Below are positions 1-9,900 of a stretch of 64,000 bases of DNA, piece by piece. The translations under genes were made by a program, and so were the position numbers. The notes beneath the pieces are model-generated. The model was not told where the DNA came from, did not search any database, and saw only the letters and a program-made list of their open reading frames with translations. Source of the DNA: Clostridium folliculivorans (lineage in GTDB: Bacteria; Bacillota; Clostridia; Clostridiales; Clostridiaceae); assembly GCF_024341905.1 (NCBI RefSeq), contig NZ_BQXY01000007.1, positions 62,001-126,000 of the forward strand, in the 5' to 3' direction. How positions within the stretch are numbered: the first letter of the stretch is position 1; each line of letters starts with the position of its first letter.

Positions 1-547
1 GGGTTAAAACACTTGAGATTAACTGAGTGGTTGTCTGCGCGATAGTAGAACTGATATTATCCACATCATTTGTAATTCTACTCATTGTATCCCCATGAGA
101 ACGTGTATCGTAAAACTTAAGCGGTAGCTTTTGCATCTTCTCAAAAAATTCTGTACGTAGTACAAGTACTAACCTTTGTGAAACCTTAAGCATTATGACT
201 CCATTGACCCAAGATATAATACAATTGGTTATATACAAAGCTATAATTATCCATAAAAATCCTACAAGTGTTTTTGTATCTACTGTTCTATTAGAAATCT
301 TGAAGGTATTAAAGGTTTTTCCTATAAAATAAGGTATCGCTACTGAAATTACTGATGAGAATACAGTAAGCACCATAGCTACAAAAATTGTCTTAGCCCA
401 TCTCATATATATCTTTATGATTCTACTTAAGGTACCTTTTGCATTTTTAGGCTTTGCAGTAGGTGCAAATCTATTAGGTCCACCACCACCTGGTCTTCCT
501 CCAATAGATGGCGCCTTTACTTCAGGTCTGGAAATTTGTTGTGCCAT
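1..547 (-). CDS. Heterodimeric ABC exporter, second half-transporter (5' part only)
   Basis: This is the first 182 codons of a half-size ABC exporter; the rest lies beyond the left edge. ATG at 545-547 follows a GGAGGTG ribosome binding site with normal spacing. The N-terminus is a Gly/Pro-rich cytosolic tail (GGRPGGGGP), as in the larger half of YfiBC/LmrCD/TM287-288-type exporters. Hydrophobic segments follow, then the SRITNDVDNI sequence typical of the first intracellular loop. It starts 3 nt after the stop of the upstream half-transporter, so the two are translationally linked and should form one heterodimer. Because its partner carries the degenerate ATPase residues, this half should supply the catalytic Walker B glutamate, but that part is outside the window. 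Substrate is unknown, probably drugs or lipids. Confidence 0.9.
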   Translation of the reverse strand, partial: MAQQISRPEVKAPSIGGRPGGGGPNRFAPTAKPKNAKGTLSRIIKIYMRWAKTIFVAMVLTVFSSVISVAIPYFIGKTFNTFKISNRTVDTKTLVGFLWIIIALYITNCIISWVNGVIMLKVSQRLVLVLRTEFFEKMQKLPLKFYDTRSHGDTMSRITNDVDNISSTIAQTTTQLISSVLT

Positions 548-550
548 AGC

Positions 551-2269
551 TTACACCTCCTTGCTGCTTTCTATTTGTGTCTTATAAATATCTTGGTATA
601 TCTCACAAGTCTGCATAAGTTCAGCATGAGTTCCATATCCAACTTTAACACCATTGTCCATAACCAAAATCTTATCAGCAAACATAGCTGTTCCACAGCG
701 TTGAGTAATAGTAATTACAGTCTTTTTAGTTATCTTAGGGTTAAGATTTTCTCTGACCTTAGCTTCAGTTACTGCATCTAATGCACTTGTTGCATCATCT
801 AATATAATTACTGAGGAATCTTTAAGTATTCCACGAGCTATTGAAAGACGCTGCTTTTGTCCACCAGAAATGTTAACACCAGCGCTTCCTAAAATACTTT
901 CATAACCATTTTGCATATTTTCAATAAAGTTTGCCTGTGCCTTATCTACAGACTCATGTATTAATTCATCACTAGCTTCTTTATTTCCCCATCTGATATT
1001 CTCAGTTACAGATCCTGAGAAAAGCATTGGTTTTTGAGGCACTATAGAAATATTGTCTCTAACAGAATCAATATCTAACTTCTTTATATCTTGTCCATTA
1101 ACTAATATGGAACCACTATTTATATCATAGAATCTCAAAAGCAACCAAGCTATAGTAGACTTACCACTACCAGTTGGACCAATTATAGCCAAACTTTGCC
1201 CATCTTTAATTGAAAAAGATAAATCCTTTATAGCTGGCACTCCACTACCACTAGGGTATGCAAAGGTAACATTTTTAAACTCTATATCACCATTTAGTTC
1301 TTTCTTTTCTCCACTATGATTGAAATCTTCCTCACTATCAAGAACTTCTTTTATACGTACAGTAGATGCTTTAGTTCTTACGAAGGTATTAAATATATTT
1401 GTTATCATAATTAAAGATGTAAGAATTTGTGCCATATAAATAGTAAAGGCTGCAATATCTCCAGGATTAGCAAGTTTTGAAACAAACATTCTGCTCCCCA
1501 TTAAGATCACAATCACCGTACCAATTCCAACGGTAAGTGTAATTAGTGGCGAAGTTAAAGTTACAATCATCTGTGAAGCTACGCCTTTTTTCATGAGATT
1601 TGTGTTTGCAACTTCAAACTTCTCTGTTTCCTTATCATAAGTTCCAAAAGCCTTAACTAAACGTACTCCAATAAGATATTCCTGAACTACTGAGTTAACT
1701 TTATCCATGGCTTGTTGCAATTTATAAAAACGTGGATAGCTTAATTGCATGCTTACTATAATAAGTATGGCTACCACTGCAACCACACTATAAATAATAA
1801 GACTGAGCTTAAAATTAAGTAAACTTGCAAGCACAATACTTCCAATACAGGTTATAGGCGCTTTTAGAAAAATTCTCATGATTCCATTTACAAATTGAGT
1901 AATTTGTGAGGTATCATTTGTCATACGTGTTATAAGTGATCCACTTTCAAGCTTATCTGCACTTAATTCAGAGAAATGAACAATCTTCTCAAATAGATCA
2001 TATCTTAAATCTGCTCCCATACGTTGCGATACCTTACTTGCCAAAATATTTCGTGTAACAGCAAAGCATGCACCTATCATAGTTACTAAAACCATAAGTG
2101 CTCCCCAATAATAAACCTTTGAAAGAGATCCTTGCTCTATACCCGTATTAACTATATTAGACATAAGGGTTGGACCAAGCAAATCACATACTGCCTCAAG
2201 GGCAACGCAAAAAACAGCAGTCAAAAAAGGAATCTTGTACTTTTTAAAATACTTGCTGTATAAATTCAT
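551..2269 (-). CDS. Heterodimeric ABC exporter, TM287-like half with degenerate ATPase site
   Basis: 572-aa half-transporter: a six-helix membrane domain (about residues 10-300) followed by an ATPase domain. Walker A GPTGSGKST is at about 364-372, the signature ISGGQKQ at about 467-473, and Walker B VIILDD ends at D492. The residue after the Walker B Asp is Asp rather than the catalytic Glu, and the switch-loop His is replaced by Gln (ITQRC, Q523). From family knowledge, this pair of substitutions marks the non-catalytic half of heterodimeric exporters such as TM287 or LmrC. I start at the ATG at 2269, which has an AGAAGG site; an in-frame ATG 21 nt upstream has none. The partner gene follows after 3 nt. 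Function: ATP-driven export, substrate unknown. Confidence 0.92.
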   Translation of the reverse strand: MNLYSKYFKKYKIPFLTAVFCVALEAVCDLLGPTLMSNIVNTGIEQGSLSKVYYWGALMVLVTMIGACFAVTRNILASKVSQRMGADLRYDLFEKIVHFSELSADKLESGSLITRMTNDTSQITQFVNGIMRIFLKAPITCIGSIVLASLLNFKLSLIIYSVVAVVAILIIVSMQLSYPRFYKLQQAMDKVNSVVQEYLIGVRLVKAFGTYDKETEKFEVANTNLMKKGVASQMIVTLTSPLITLTVGIGTVIVILMGSRMFVSKLANPGDIAAFTIYMAQILTSLIMITNIFNTFVRTKASTVRIKEVLDSEEDFNHSGEKKELNGDIEFKNVTFAYPSGSGVPAIKDLSFSIKDGQSLAIIGPTGSGKSTIAWLLLRFYDINSGSILVNGQDIKKLDIDSVRDNISIVPQKPMLFSGSVTENIRWGNKEASDELIHESVDKAQANFIENMQNGYESILGSAGVNISGGQKQRLSIARGILKDSSVIILDDATSALDAVTEAKVRENLNPKITKKTVITITQRCGTAMFADKILVMDNGVKVGYGTHAELMQTCEIYQDIYKTQIESSKEV

Positions 2270-2484
2270 TAAATATATACCTTCTTTCATCTATAGAGTT
2301 CAAACTTAAATAGTTAATTTGTACATATTCAAAGATATTTGTACACTCTTTAAACAAATCTAAATTCCACACATTATTATACTCCTTGTTATTAGTGATA
2401 AAAACAGCTTGTATCTATAGTTATAGGTTTTCATATGTTAATTTTTTGTTTCTAAAATTATTTTATTAGCTACTGAAGTAATAT

Positions 2485-2586
2485 ATGGATGTACCACTTC
2501 GTAATAAAATATATTATTTTTAAATTCTCTCACCAGAAGCCGTGAGAGTTTTAAAAATAGATTTCGGTTCGAAGTGGTACATCTAT
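2485..2586. repeat. Palindromic element A, copy 1
   Basis: About 100-bp imperfect palindrome. The outer arms GATGTACCACTTCG and CGAAGTGGTACATC are perfectly complementary over 14 nt, and an inner stem TTCTCTCAC/GTGAGAG surrounds the centre. Related copies are at 10802, 35121, 42790 and 56311, with an arm-only copy at 19222. It has no coding capacity. Confidence 0.9.
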
Positions 2587-2820
2587 ATTATCCGCATTAC
2601 TAACTTTGGCAGATCTATTATGAATTCCTAATCCAGTTATTGTAAGACTATAGAAAATAAAAATGAAGGACTCTCTCAAAATATATAAAAGCAAAAGCCA
2701 TGCATATTAAAGAAAATCAATTTTCTTATATACATGGCTTTTATTCATAAAAATCTATAAACGTCTGTTTTGTAATATCTTCTTATCTCGCTTTTCAATT
2801 TTAATATATATTTAATATTA

Positions 2821-3195
2821 TTAAAATTAAGTGGTTATGCAGGAGATGTTCTATGAGCGAGCAACTAGAATTAAATGATTTTTTCCGATGGAATGGCTCT
2901 AAAAAATCGCTAATCGTTCTTTATTAGTGATTTTTTTACGCATCTGCCTTTTCTGAACGTATGTGAAGAAATTCTGGCAGGCGATATATTTTCACTTTTT
3001 ACTTTTTAATCATATAGCATTTTTATTTTTTTAAATTTAAGTCATAAAATATTTATAAAAAGTATGGATTATTAAAAAGTAAAACTGTACTGTTCGAACG
3101 TAGTGAGTTTACAGTTTTAGCCATGGAATATGAAAAAATCATATTAATTCTTTGCGCAAGCTCATTAAAGCATTGGATGCATAACCACTTAATTA
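2821..3195. repeat. Palindromic element B, copy 1, interrupted by element C
   Basis: The ends TTAAAATTAAGTGGTTAT and ATAACCACTTAATT are inverted repeats. Left part (2821-2898) and right part (about 3081-3195) match the uninterrupted copy at 61141-61337 nearly base for base. About 180 bp of element C sits between them. There is no open frame of note. It fills most of the gap between the ABC exporter and the chemoreceptor. Confidence 0.88.
2898..3080. repeat. Element C, copy 1, nested in element B
   Basis: Begins with a terminator-like hairpin (AATCGCTAAT / ATTAGTGATTT plus a T run). A second hairpin CTGCC / GGCAG follows inside the conserved string GCATCTGCCTTTTCTGAAC, then an AT-rich tail. 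Its limits are set by comparison with the empty B element at 61141-61337. Confidence 0.82.
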
Positions 3196-3213
3196 CAGTT
3201 AATATTAATAACT

Positions 3214-4689
3214 CTATTCTTGTTTCATTGTATTTCTTAAATTCTCGCTTGAAGTATTAATTTTATTCATTAAATTAAATATATTATCTATATTTGAGTC
3301 GTTTTCCTCTATAGTCGCAAGCATTTCTTCAGTAGCTGCGGAATGCTCTTCTGCAATAGCTGCCATACTTTCAGATTCTTTGCTTACTTTATCAAATATA
3401 GCCTTTGTGTTTTCAATAGCTTTAAGTTCTGTTGATATATTCTTATCAATTTCTATAAAGGCTTGTTGAATCTTTTTAAAACTTTCATTTACTTCTTTTG
3501 TGATTGTTTCTCCAATCTTAGCAGCATCATTTCCATTTTGTACTGATTCTAAAACCTTTTTAGTCTTATTATTTATTGTGTTTATAACTTCATTAATTTG
3601 CTTAACTGTATCTGCACTTTCCTCTGCAAGTTTTCTTACTTCATCTGCCACTACTGCGAAGCCCTTACCTGACTCTCCTGCTCTAGCTGCTTCTATTGCA
3701 GCATTTAGTGCTAGTAAGTTAGTTTGTTCTGCAATTTGCACAATTGATGATAAAAAGTTATTTATAATATCCATATTGTCCTGCAACTCAGTTACTGTAG
3801 AAACAGATTCAGTTACAGCAGTACTTATTATATTCATCTGTTTGTCCATTTGTATTATCTTTTCAGAACCCTTAGATACTAGCTCACTTGTCTTATGTGA
3901 AATATTTCCCAATTGCTTTGAAATCTCTTGGGTTTCTAAAACCTTTGAATCTGCAGTATTCATCATATTGCTTATCTCATTTATAGCTGTGGCTTGTCCA
4001 GTCACTCCTGTAACTACTTCATTAACAGTGTCAACCATTGTTTCACTTATTTCTTTAACGGATTGTAAATTAGTAAAACAGCTTGATATGTCTTCTCCTA
4101 GAGCTACTGTATTAGTATTTATTACTCCCATAGTATCTTTTAAATCTTCTAGAGAACTCCCTGCCTTTCTGGCTTCCTCCCCAGCTAATTTGATCATATC
4201 TTTTCCCCATTTAGTCATGAAATAAATTATTAAAGCTATAAAGTTTACAATTACTAATTGTATAATAGTATTAACATTAAACTGTCCTATAAATGCTAAC
4301 TTACCAATTACAGATAAATTTGCTAGAAGTGCACTTATTATAAATATAGTTGAATTTAAATACAATGCAGAAATACTTATCGGTAACAGAATTAGATATA
4401 TAGAATTTACATCTGATGTAGAGTTAGCTGTAGATAAACTCATAATAATAATTGTTATGTATGCAACGAGAATCTCGTATTTCTTTTTAATGATTGAAAA
4501 AACAGAAAATGCCAAAATTATTGCTATCACTCCTGCAGTAGCAAAAAGCGCAGGAGTTTTTAAAAATATACCCAAAAATACTAAAAGTGCAAATAGCAAG
4601 GTTATAATCCCTGTTACTACCTTATTTACTTTTTTCAGATGCTCTTTCATAAATCCTTGTCCTTTATTGACCATCAAACCCTTTTCCAT
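3214..4689 (-). CDS. Methyl-accepting chemotaxis protein, membrane-embedded sensor
   Basis: 491-aa chemoreceptor. The N-terminal 170 residues hold about five to six membrane helices with only short loops and no extracellular ligand domain. A long coiled-coil signalling domain follows. The highly conserved tip ([20 protein letters not shown], then [18 protein letters not shown]) binds CheA and CheW. No HAMP domain is obvious. I start at the ATG at 4689, 8 nt after AAGGAGA; an in-frame ATG eight codons upstream precedes that site. Expected role: control of flagellar rotation or another Che-like pathway in response to a signal sensed in or near the membrane. It is a lone gene between element B and a GH5 gene, and no che genes are nearby. 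Confidence 0.93.
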   Translation of the reverse strand: MEKGLMVNKGQGFMKEHLKKVNKVVTGIITLLFALLVFLGIFLKTPALFATAGVIAIILAFSVFSIIKKKYEILVAYITIIIMSLSTANSTSDVNSIYLILLPISISALYLNSTIFIISALLANLSVIGKLAFIGQFNVNTIIQLVIVNFIALIIYFMTKWGKDMIKLAGEEARKAGSSLEDLKDTMGVINTNTVALGEDISSCFTNLQSVKEISETMVDTVNEVVTGVTGQATAINEISNMMNTADSKVLETQEISKQLGNISHKTSELVSKGSEKIIQMDKQMNIISTAVTESVSTVTELQDNMDIINNFLSSIVQIAEQTNLLALNAAIEAARAGESGKGFAVVADEVRKLAEESADTVKQINEVINTINNKTKKVLESVQNGNDAAKIGETITKEVNESFKKIQQAFIEIDKNISTELKAIENTKAIFDKVSKESESMAAIAEEHSAATEEMLATIEENDSNIDNIFNLMNKINTSSENLRNTMKQE

Positions 4690-4895
4690 TCCGTTCATCT
4701 CCTTAATTATCATGTGTTATATTGTTTATATTGTTTATATAAAGCGGTTTTCTAACCTCTATATATTACTAAACATATTTGCTACATTTCCACTTATTTT
4801 GTCATTAATATGTATATTATATCAAAATATATCATAAAATGCCTTATTTAAAATAATTTTTTATACTTACTTCAGTAAAAATGTTATTACATAAA

Positions 4896-4925
4896 AAGAG
4901 AGGGAGAATCTTCTTCCCTCTCTTA
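4896..4925 (-). terminator. Terminator of the GH5 gene
   Basis: Inverted repeat AAGAGAGGGA / TTCCCTCTCTT. Read on the minus strand it is followed by TTTTTATG, just downstream of the GH5 stop codon. Confidence 0.85.
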
Positions 4926-4943
4926 TAAGACTAATATCAAAGT

Positions 4944-6566
4944 TTAAATAAAATTAATTTCCTCTAAATACAACTTACCTTTATTTACAATAATCTTAAT
5001 TTTAGATTCACTAGCTTCTTCAATTGAAATTGGCTCTATTGCCTTCTTATCCTTAATTGTGTCTAGATTTAGCATACATAATTCTCTGTCATCTTGAATT
5101 ATAGATATATTTACAGGTTCATCACAGCTATACACAAACGACATACTACTTTCACTAGAAGTATCGTTTATAGAGTATGTCACAAATTCACCACTTTGTA
5201 ACTCCAATACAAATCTGTCCCACAAGCAGTCAAAAACAAATCTTCTTTCAAGCTGTTCTACAGGTATTGCCTCTATTATTTTCATTCCGGTGTTATATCT
5301 GTACTTATACATATTTCCTTCTTCATTTAGCCCACTATATGACTTTCCCTTGCCAGGAAGCTCATCAAAATCAGTTGCACGAACTGTACACCCTGGAGTT
5401 CTAAATACATGGCTTCTGACTTCGGAATTATATTTACAGTTCTCTACCTTTATATTTTCTAAATAGGCATTTAATATTTCAGTAGCTTCTTCGTAGCCTG
5501 GATGTGCTTCCCCCTCAATGTATCCTATAATCTTGTCCCAGCCCTCAGGCAATTCTACGGAATATGGAGAGTTAGTGCAGCTCATCTTTTTCCATGGCCA
5601 TAGATTATAGCCAATATTTAATTCTGCAGCTAGTGGATATAAAGCTGTATACCATTGATTTATATTTTCTCCTGTTTCACCAAGCCATAATGGCACATTC
5701 AGTTTATTTGATACTTCTATGAATTCCTTCAATGAATCTATTTGTGGTAAGCAAGCATATCTATGGAAATGTATCACCATGTTATCATCATATTTCTTAT
5801 AAAATATACTTGTATCAGTTGACCAATGATGGCCTTCAATTGAAAGTATGTGTCTTGTATCAATTTCTCTAATTGCTGAAATAACTTCCTCGTAGAACTT
5901 AACAAGCTTTGGTAGCAAATAGTCTACACTTTTAACTTGTGGAGATCCTGGTCTTATTGGTTCATTTAATAAATCATAACCTCCAACAATCCATCTATCC
6001 TTATATCTCTCGGCTAACTTCTTCCATAAACTAATTGCCTTATCCCAGCTATCTTTGTCTGTAAATAGTCTAGGTATATCATCAATACAATCATCTATAT
6101 TTGCACCAGTTTGTCCACCAGGGGCACCATGCAAATCTAGAAAAACATATATTTTATATTCTTCACACCAATCTATGCATTGATCTAAAAGTTTGAAACC
6201 CTCTTCTTTCCATACTATCCCTGGCTCATCTTCCATTAGCACTCTCCAGTTAAAAGGAATTCTTACAGAATTATATCCTTGTTCTGCCATAAGCCTTATA
6301 TCTTCTCTAGTTATGTAATGTTCTCTAAACTTTTCCCAAAATTCTTCTGAATATTTACTTCCAGTTAACTCTCTTATTACACCTTCTATACGGTGTGGTC
6401 TATCGAATCTTATATTTTTAGCCTTCCACATATATCCTTCTTGAAGAAGCCAATTTCCAAGTCCCCATCCAGCCAGTATGATTTCTTCTCCATCTTCATT
6501 TACTATCGATTTTCCTTCTGCTCTCAAAAAGCCTTTTACTCTGCTATTGCTAAATTTTTCGTTCAT
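4944..6566 (-). CDS. Cytoplasmic glycoside hydrolase family 5 enzyme
   Basis: 540-aa GH5 (clan GH-A) enzyme without a signal peptide. The TIM barrel covers about residues 15-385. LDLHGAPGGQTG on strand 3 is followed by the acid/base Glu in DLLNEP (E202) and the nucleophile Glu in LGETGE (E297). The DLHGAPG motif resembles exo-beta-1,3-glucanases, but I cannot fix the subfamily. The last roughly 150 residues look like a beta-sandwich accessory domain. Start: ATG at 6566 after AGGAG with 7-8 nt spacing; an in-frame ATG 15 codons upstream has no such site. It is a single-gene unit with its own terminator. A cre-like site (6638) and a C-rich motif shared with the GH1 gene (6786) lie upstream. Likely role: cleavage of imported beta-gluco-oligosaccharides. 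Confidence 0.85.
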   Translation of the reverse strand: MNEKFSNSRVKGFLRAEGKSIVNEDGEEIILAGWGLGNWLLQEGYMWKAKNIRFDRPHRIEGVIRELTGSKYSEEFWEKFREHYITREDIRLMAEQGYNSVRIPFNWRVLMEDEPGIVWKEEGFKLLDQCIDWCEEYKIYVFLDLHGAPGGQTGANIDDCIDDIPRLFTDKDSWDKAISLWKKLAERYKDRWIVGGYDLLNEPIRPGSPQVKSVDYLLPKLVKFYEEVISAIREIDTRHILSIEGHHWSTDTSIFYKKYDDNMVIHFHRYACLPQIDSLKEFIEVSNKLNVPLWLGETGENINQWYTALYPLAAELNIGYNLWPWKKMSCTNSPYSVELPEGWDKIIGYIEGEAHPGYEEATEILNAYLENIKVENCKYNSEVRSHVFRTPGCTVRATDFDELPGKGKSYSGLNEEGNMYKYRYNTGMKIIEAIPVEQLERRFVFDCLWDRFVLELQSGEFVTYSINDTSSESSMSFVYSCDEPVNISIIQDDRELCMLNLDTIKDKKAIEPISIEEASESKIKIIVNKGKLYLEEINFI

Positions 6567-6637
6567 ATTTATTTCTCCTTTTATTCTGAATTTATTACTA
6601 GTAAATATCATTAGTATTTATAAATTCAATTATTAAT

Positions 6638-6651
6638 TGTAATTGTTTTCA
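6638..6651. promoter_or_regulatory. cre-like (CcpA) site upstream of GH5
   Basis: TGTAATTGTTTTCA matches the Gram-positive cre consensus TGWAANCGNTNWCA at all but the central C. It lies about 70 bp upstream of the GH5 start, where carbon catabolite repression would act. Confidence 0.45.
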
Positions 6652-6785
6652 CAGAATCCAATAATCAAGTCTCCAATTTAAGCTCTTTAATTTATGTCTC
6701 AAAAACTATTTTTCACACTAATGTATGGACCTCAACAACATAATTATATTAATAATCTTCTGCAAACCAAAGTAGCTTTTATTTG

Positions 6786-6798
6786 GATTAGGGGGCTT
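6786..6798 (-). promoter_or_regulatory. AAGCCCCCTAATC motif upstream of GH5
   Basis: In the sense direction of GH5 this reads AAGCCCCCTAATC. The same 13-mer occurs in sense orientation upstream of the GH1 gene (11333-11345). A C5 run shared by chance is unlikely in this AT-rich DNA. It may be an activator site; the binding protein is unknown. Confidence 0.4.
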
Positions 6799-6903
6799 TT
6801 TTTAGTTAAATATAATAAGCTTCATTAACTTTACTCTTTTTAGAATAAAACAAATGAAATAAGCAAGTAATATTACCTTAAAAACTTTGTAATTCTATAT
6901 AAA

Positions 6904-6938
6904 AAAGGATATGTGAAGTAATTATTCACATATCCTTT
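6904..6938 (-). terminator. Terminator of the GH87 gene
   Basis: AAAGGATATGTGAA / TTCACATATCCTTT stem followed on the minus strand by a T run, 20 nt beyond the GH87 stop codon. Confidence 0.9.
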
Positions 6939-6957
6939 CTATTAATACATATATAGT

Positions 6958-9900
6958 TTATTTTACTGTTAGAACAAATCCATTTTGAACTAGATAAGGA
7001 TCAGTTGCTTCAATATTTCTCATAGTTAGATTAGTAAAGGTAGCTGCTCCATTATTTGTATAAGTATAGATAGCTTCACCTAAATGTGGTTGTGAGAATC
7101 TTGAAGTTGTAATATTGTCTTTTCCTGTTCCATCTATAGTGATATTGTTGAAGTTAATATTAGAGAAACCACCACTATATCCAAATTGTATTGCATCTCT
7201 TTGAGCATTTATTATATCTATATTTGAGAAAGTAATGTTCTTAATACCTGTATTTGAAGCTTCTAAATCTATAGCTCCTCTTTCTCCATTGTAGCAATCC
7301 TTACTTGTACCTGAGTTTATTATTGTAGTATCTGAGAAAGTAATTCCTGTATTATTTTCAAAGTGATATCCAGGGAATACTGTGTTTAATCTGATACCTG
7401 ATCCCATAAAGCAATCCTTAATATAATTGTTAGTTGCTTTGTGTCCTGAACCTCCGAAGATAGCTATTGCAGCTGCACGCCAGTTATTTTCGATTGTATT
7501 GTAGCTGAAAGTGTTGTTTACTTCCATTGGAGCATTCATAGTGCTGTCTGGCCACATAGCTAATCCATCATCACCATTATTTCTTACGCTGCAGTTTTGA
7601 ACTGTAGAGTTTTTAGTACCTTGACAGAAGTTAATACCATCAGCTAAATTATTTCGAACACGTCCATTGGATATTATTAATCCATCTGCAGGTATAGCTG
7701 GAGTATGAGCATAATCTGCTACCCAGAAACCGCACTCAAAATGTTCTTCCCAGAAGTCATGTATACGAGAGTTAGTGCCGAAGTTATCCATAAATGCTTT
7801 GTAGATTGCATTTTGGTTATATCTAGTTCTAAGCATAGAATTCATATATACATTGCTGAAATCAATTGTTCCAGTAACTCTTAAAGATATACCACCACTT
7901 GCTGAGTTTGGTGATGTGAATTGAATATTGGTATACCACATTCCAGCACCTGTGATAGTTATATTATTTGCATTTATAGTCCACATACCACCTAAATTGA
8001 ATTTACCTTCAGGGATATATACGGTCTTTCCTGAAGAAGCTGCTGCACTTACACAAGAATTAAAAGCAGTAAGGTCATCAGTAGAATCATTTGGTGTTGC
8101 ACCATAGTCTGTTACTGAAAGTGCATTAGCTGGTTTTGAAATTGCTACTGGAACTGGCTCGATTTCTAAGAAGTCAACTCCATATTCAATGCTATCACCA
8201 TTTGTCTTTTGGATCCTTATCTTGTCTCCAGCTTTAAGAGCTGTAGGAAGCTTAAAGTGAGTTTCATCAAAACGGAACGCAGCTTGGCCACCATTTGGTG
8301 CATCTGCTGGCTGGTCACTTGTGAAGTACTGCCATGAATAGTATGAAGTTAGTGATATAGTACTAACCTTTGTTCCATTTACATAACAATCTAATGACCC
8401 ATTTAGTCCCATTCCATCTGCTGTGTCAGGCATTGTAAATCTCATATCAACTCCTGCACCGCCTTGGTTTACTGTCCATTCAACATAAGAACCATTGGTT
8501 GGTAGAGCTACATACTTCTGATTTGAAGCCTCTGAAGCAGTAAGTGAATAATCAAAGGTTGGAGCTGTACGTAATACTGCACCGCCTCCTAAAGTACCAT
8601 CTTCAGATTCATATCTTGTATAAGGTACTGTTGCCCCACGACTTCCTGGTGCTGGTGGAGTTGTTACAACCATTTGAGTTCCGCTAGTATATGAATTGTT
8701 TGTTTCATAGATTTCTGCAAAAGCATTTGTATCATCAGCATTTGCTGAAACTGCATAGGTTCCTGCTACTGCGGTATAGCTTGCAGTTACTGTAGCTGTG
8801 GCACCGGTTGCTATAGATGCTGTAGTTGAACCAGTAACTTTTGTACTTCCTATATTAAAGCCAACAACATTTGTTACTCCTGCAGTTGTTGCTGCACCTT
8901 GATTCTTAACGGTTGCTGTTAATGTAACTGTGTTTCCAGCTTGAGGGTTTGTTGGGCTCCATGATACGTTGGTTACCACTAAATCTGGTTTAGTTGGTGC
9001 TGTAACCACTAATTGTGTAGCACTTGTATAAGAATTATTTGTTTCATCGCTTTCAATTATTACATTTGTATCATCTACGTTTGCAGTAGGCGTAAAGGTT
9101 CCTGCTACTGATGTCCAAGTTCCAGTAACTGTAGCTGTTCCTCCTACTGGAATTGATGAAGTAGTTGAACCTGTCACCTTTGTACTTCCAATATTGAAAC
9201 CAACAACATTGTTTACTCCTGCTGTAGTCGCCGCAGCGCCTTGATTCTTAACATTTGCAGTAAAGGCAACCGTTTGTCCAGCTGTTGGATTAGTTGGCGC
9301 AAAAGTTAAGCCTGTTACTACTAAATCTGCTTTAGCTGCAGTTGAAGTATTTACAGTAATATAATCTATATTTACATTACCTGTATCTGTTGAATCGTAT
9401 TTATAAGCTACTGTATTATTTCCTGCATTTAAGGATAAGGTTTCTATTTTATCTCCCCAAGTGTTCCAATCAGCTAATGCTGGTAATGAGGTTTGTCTTA
9501 CTTTACTTCCATTAACATAAACACTTAAAGTCATAGGATTACCATTGTATGCATTTGCATATCTTAAATCTACATCATAATAACCTGCGGTTGCTGTATT
9601 AACAGTAAATAATGCCTGTGAAGATCCTGATGTTTGAATTCCATCTACAAATCCACTTCCTGAATATCCAGTATGATCAGAATTTATTTTTGCTCCACCT
9701 GAAAGCACAGCAGTTTCACCTTCATACTTATTTCCACTTGGTGGTGGTGTAGTAGAGGATACGGTTATACTTTTATCTAAAGTATTATTGCTTTCATTTG
9801 ATTCGGCTATTAGGCTTACATCATCTATGAAAGCTCTAACAGTATGAGTTCCACTTGTAGCAGTCCAAGTTGATTTTCCAGATGGACCTCCATTTGCTGT

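Noticed and set aside
3500..4225. 241-codon plus-strand frame opposite the chemoreceptor gene
   Set aside because: Antisense shadow of a conserved signalling domain; no start context or family.
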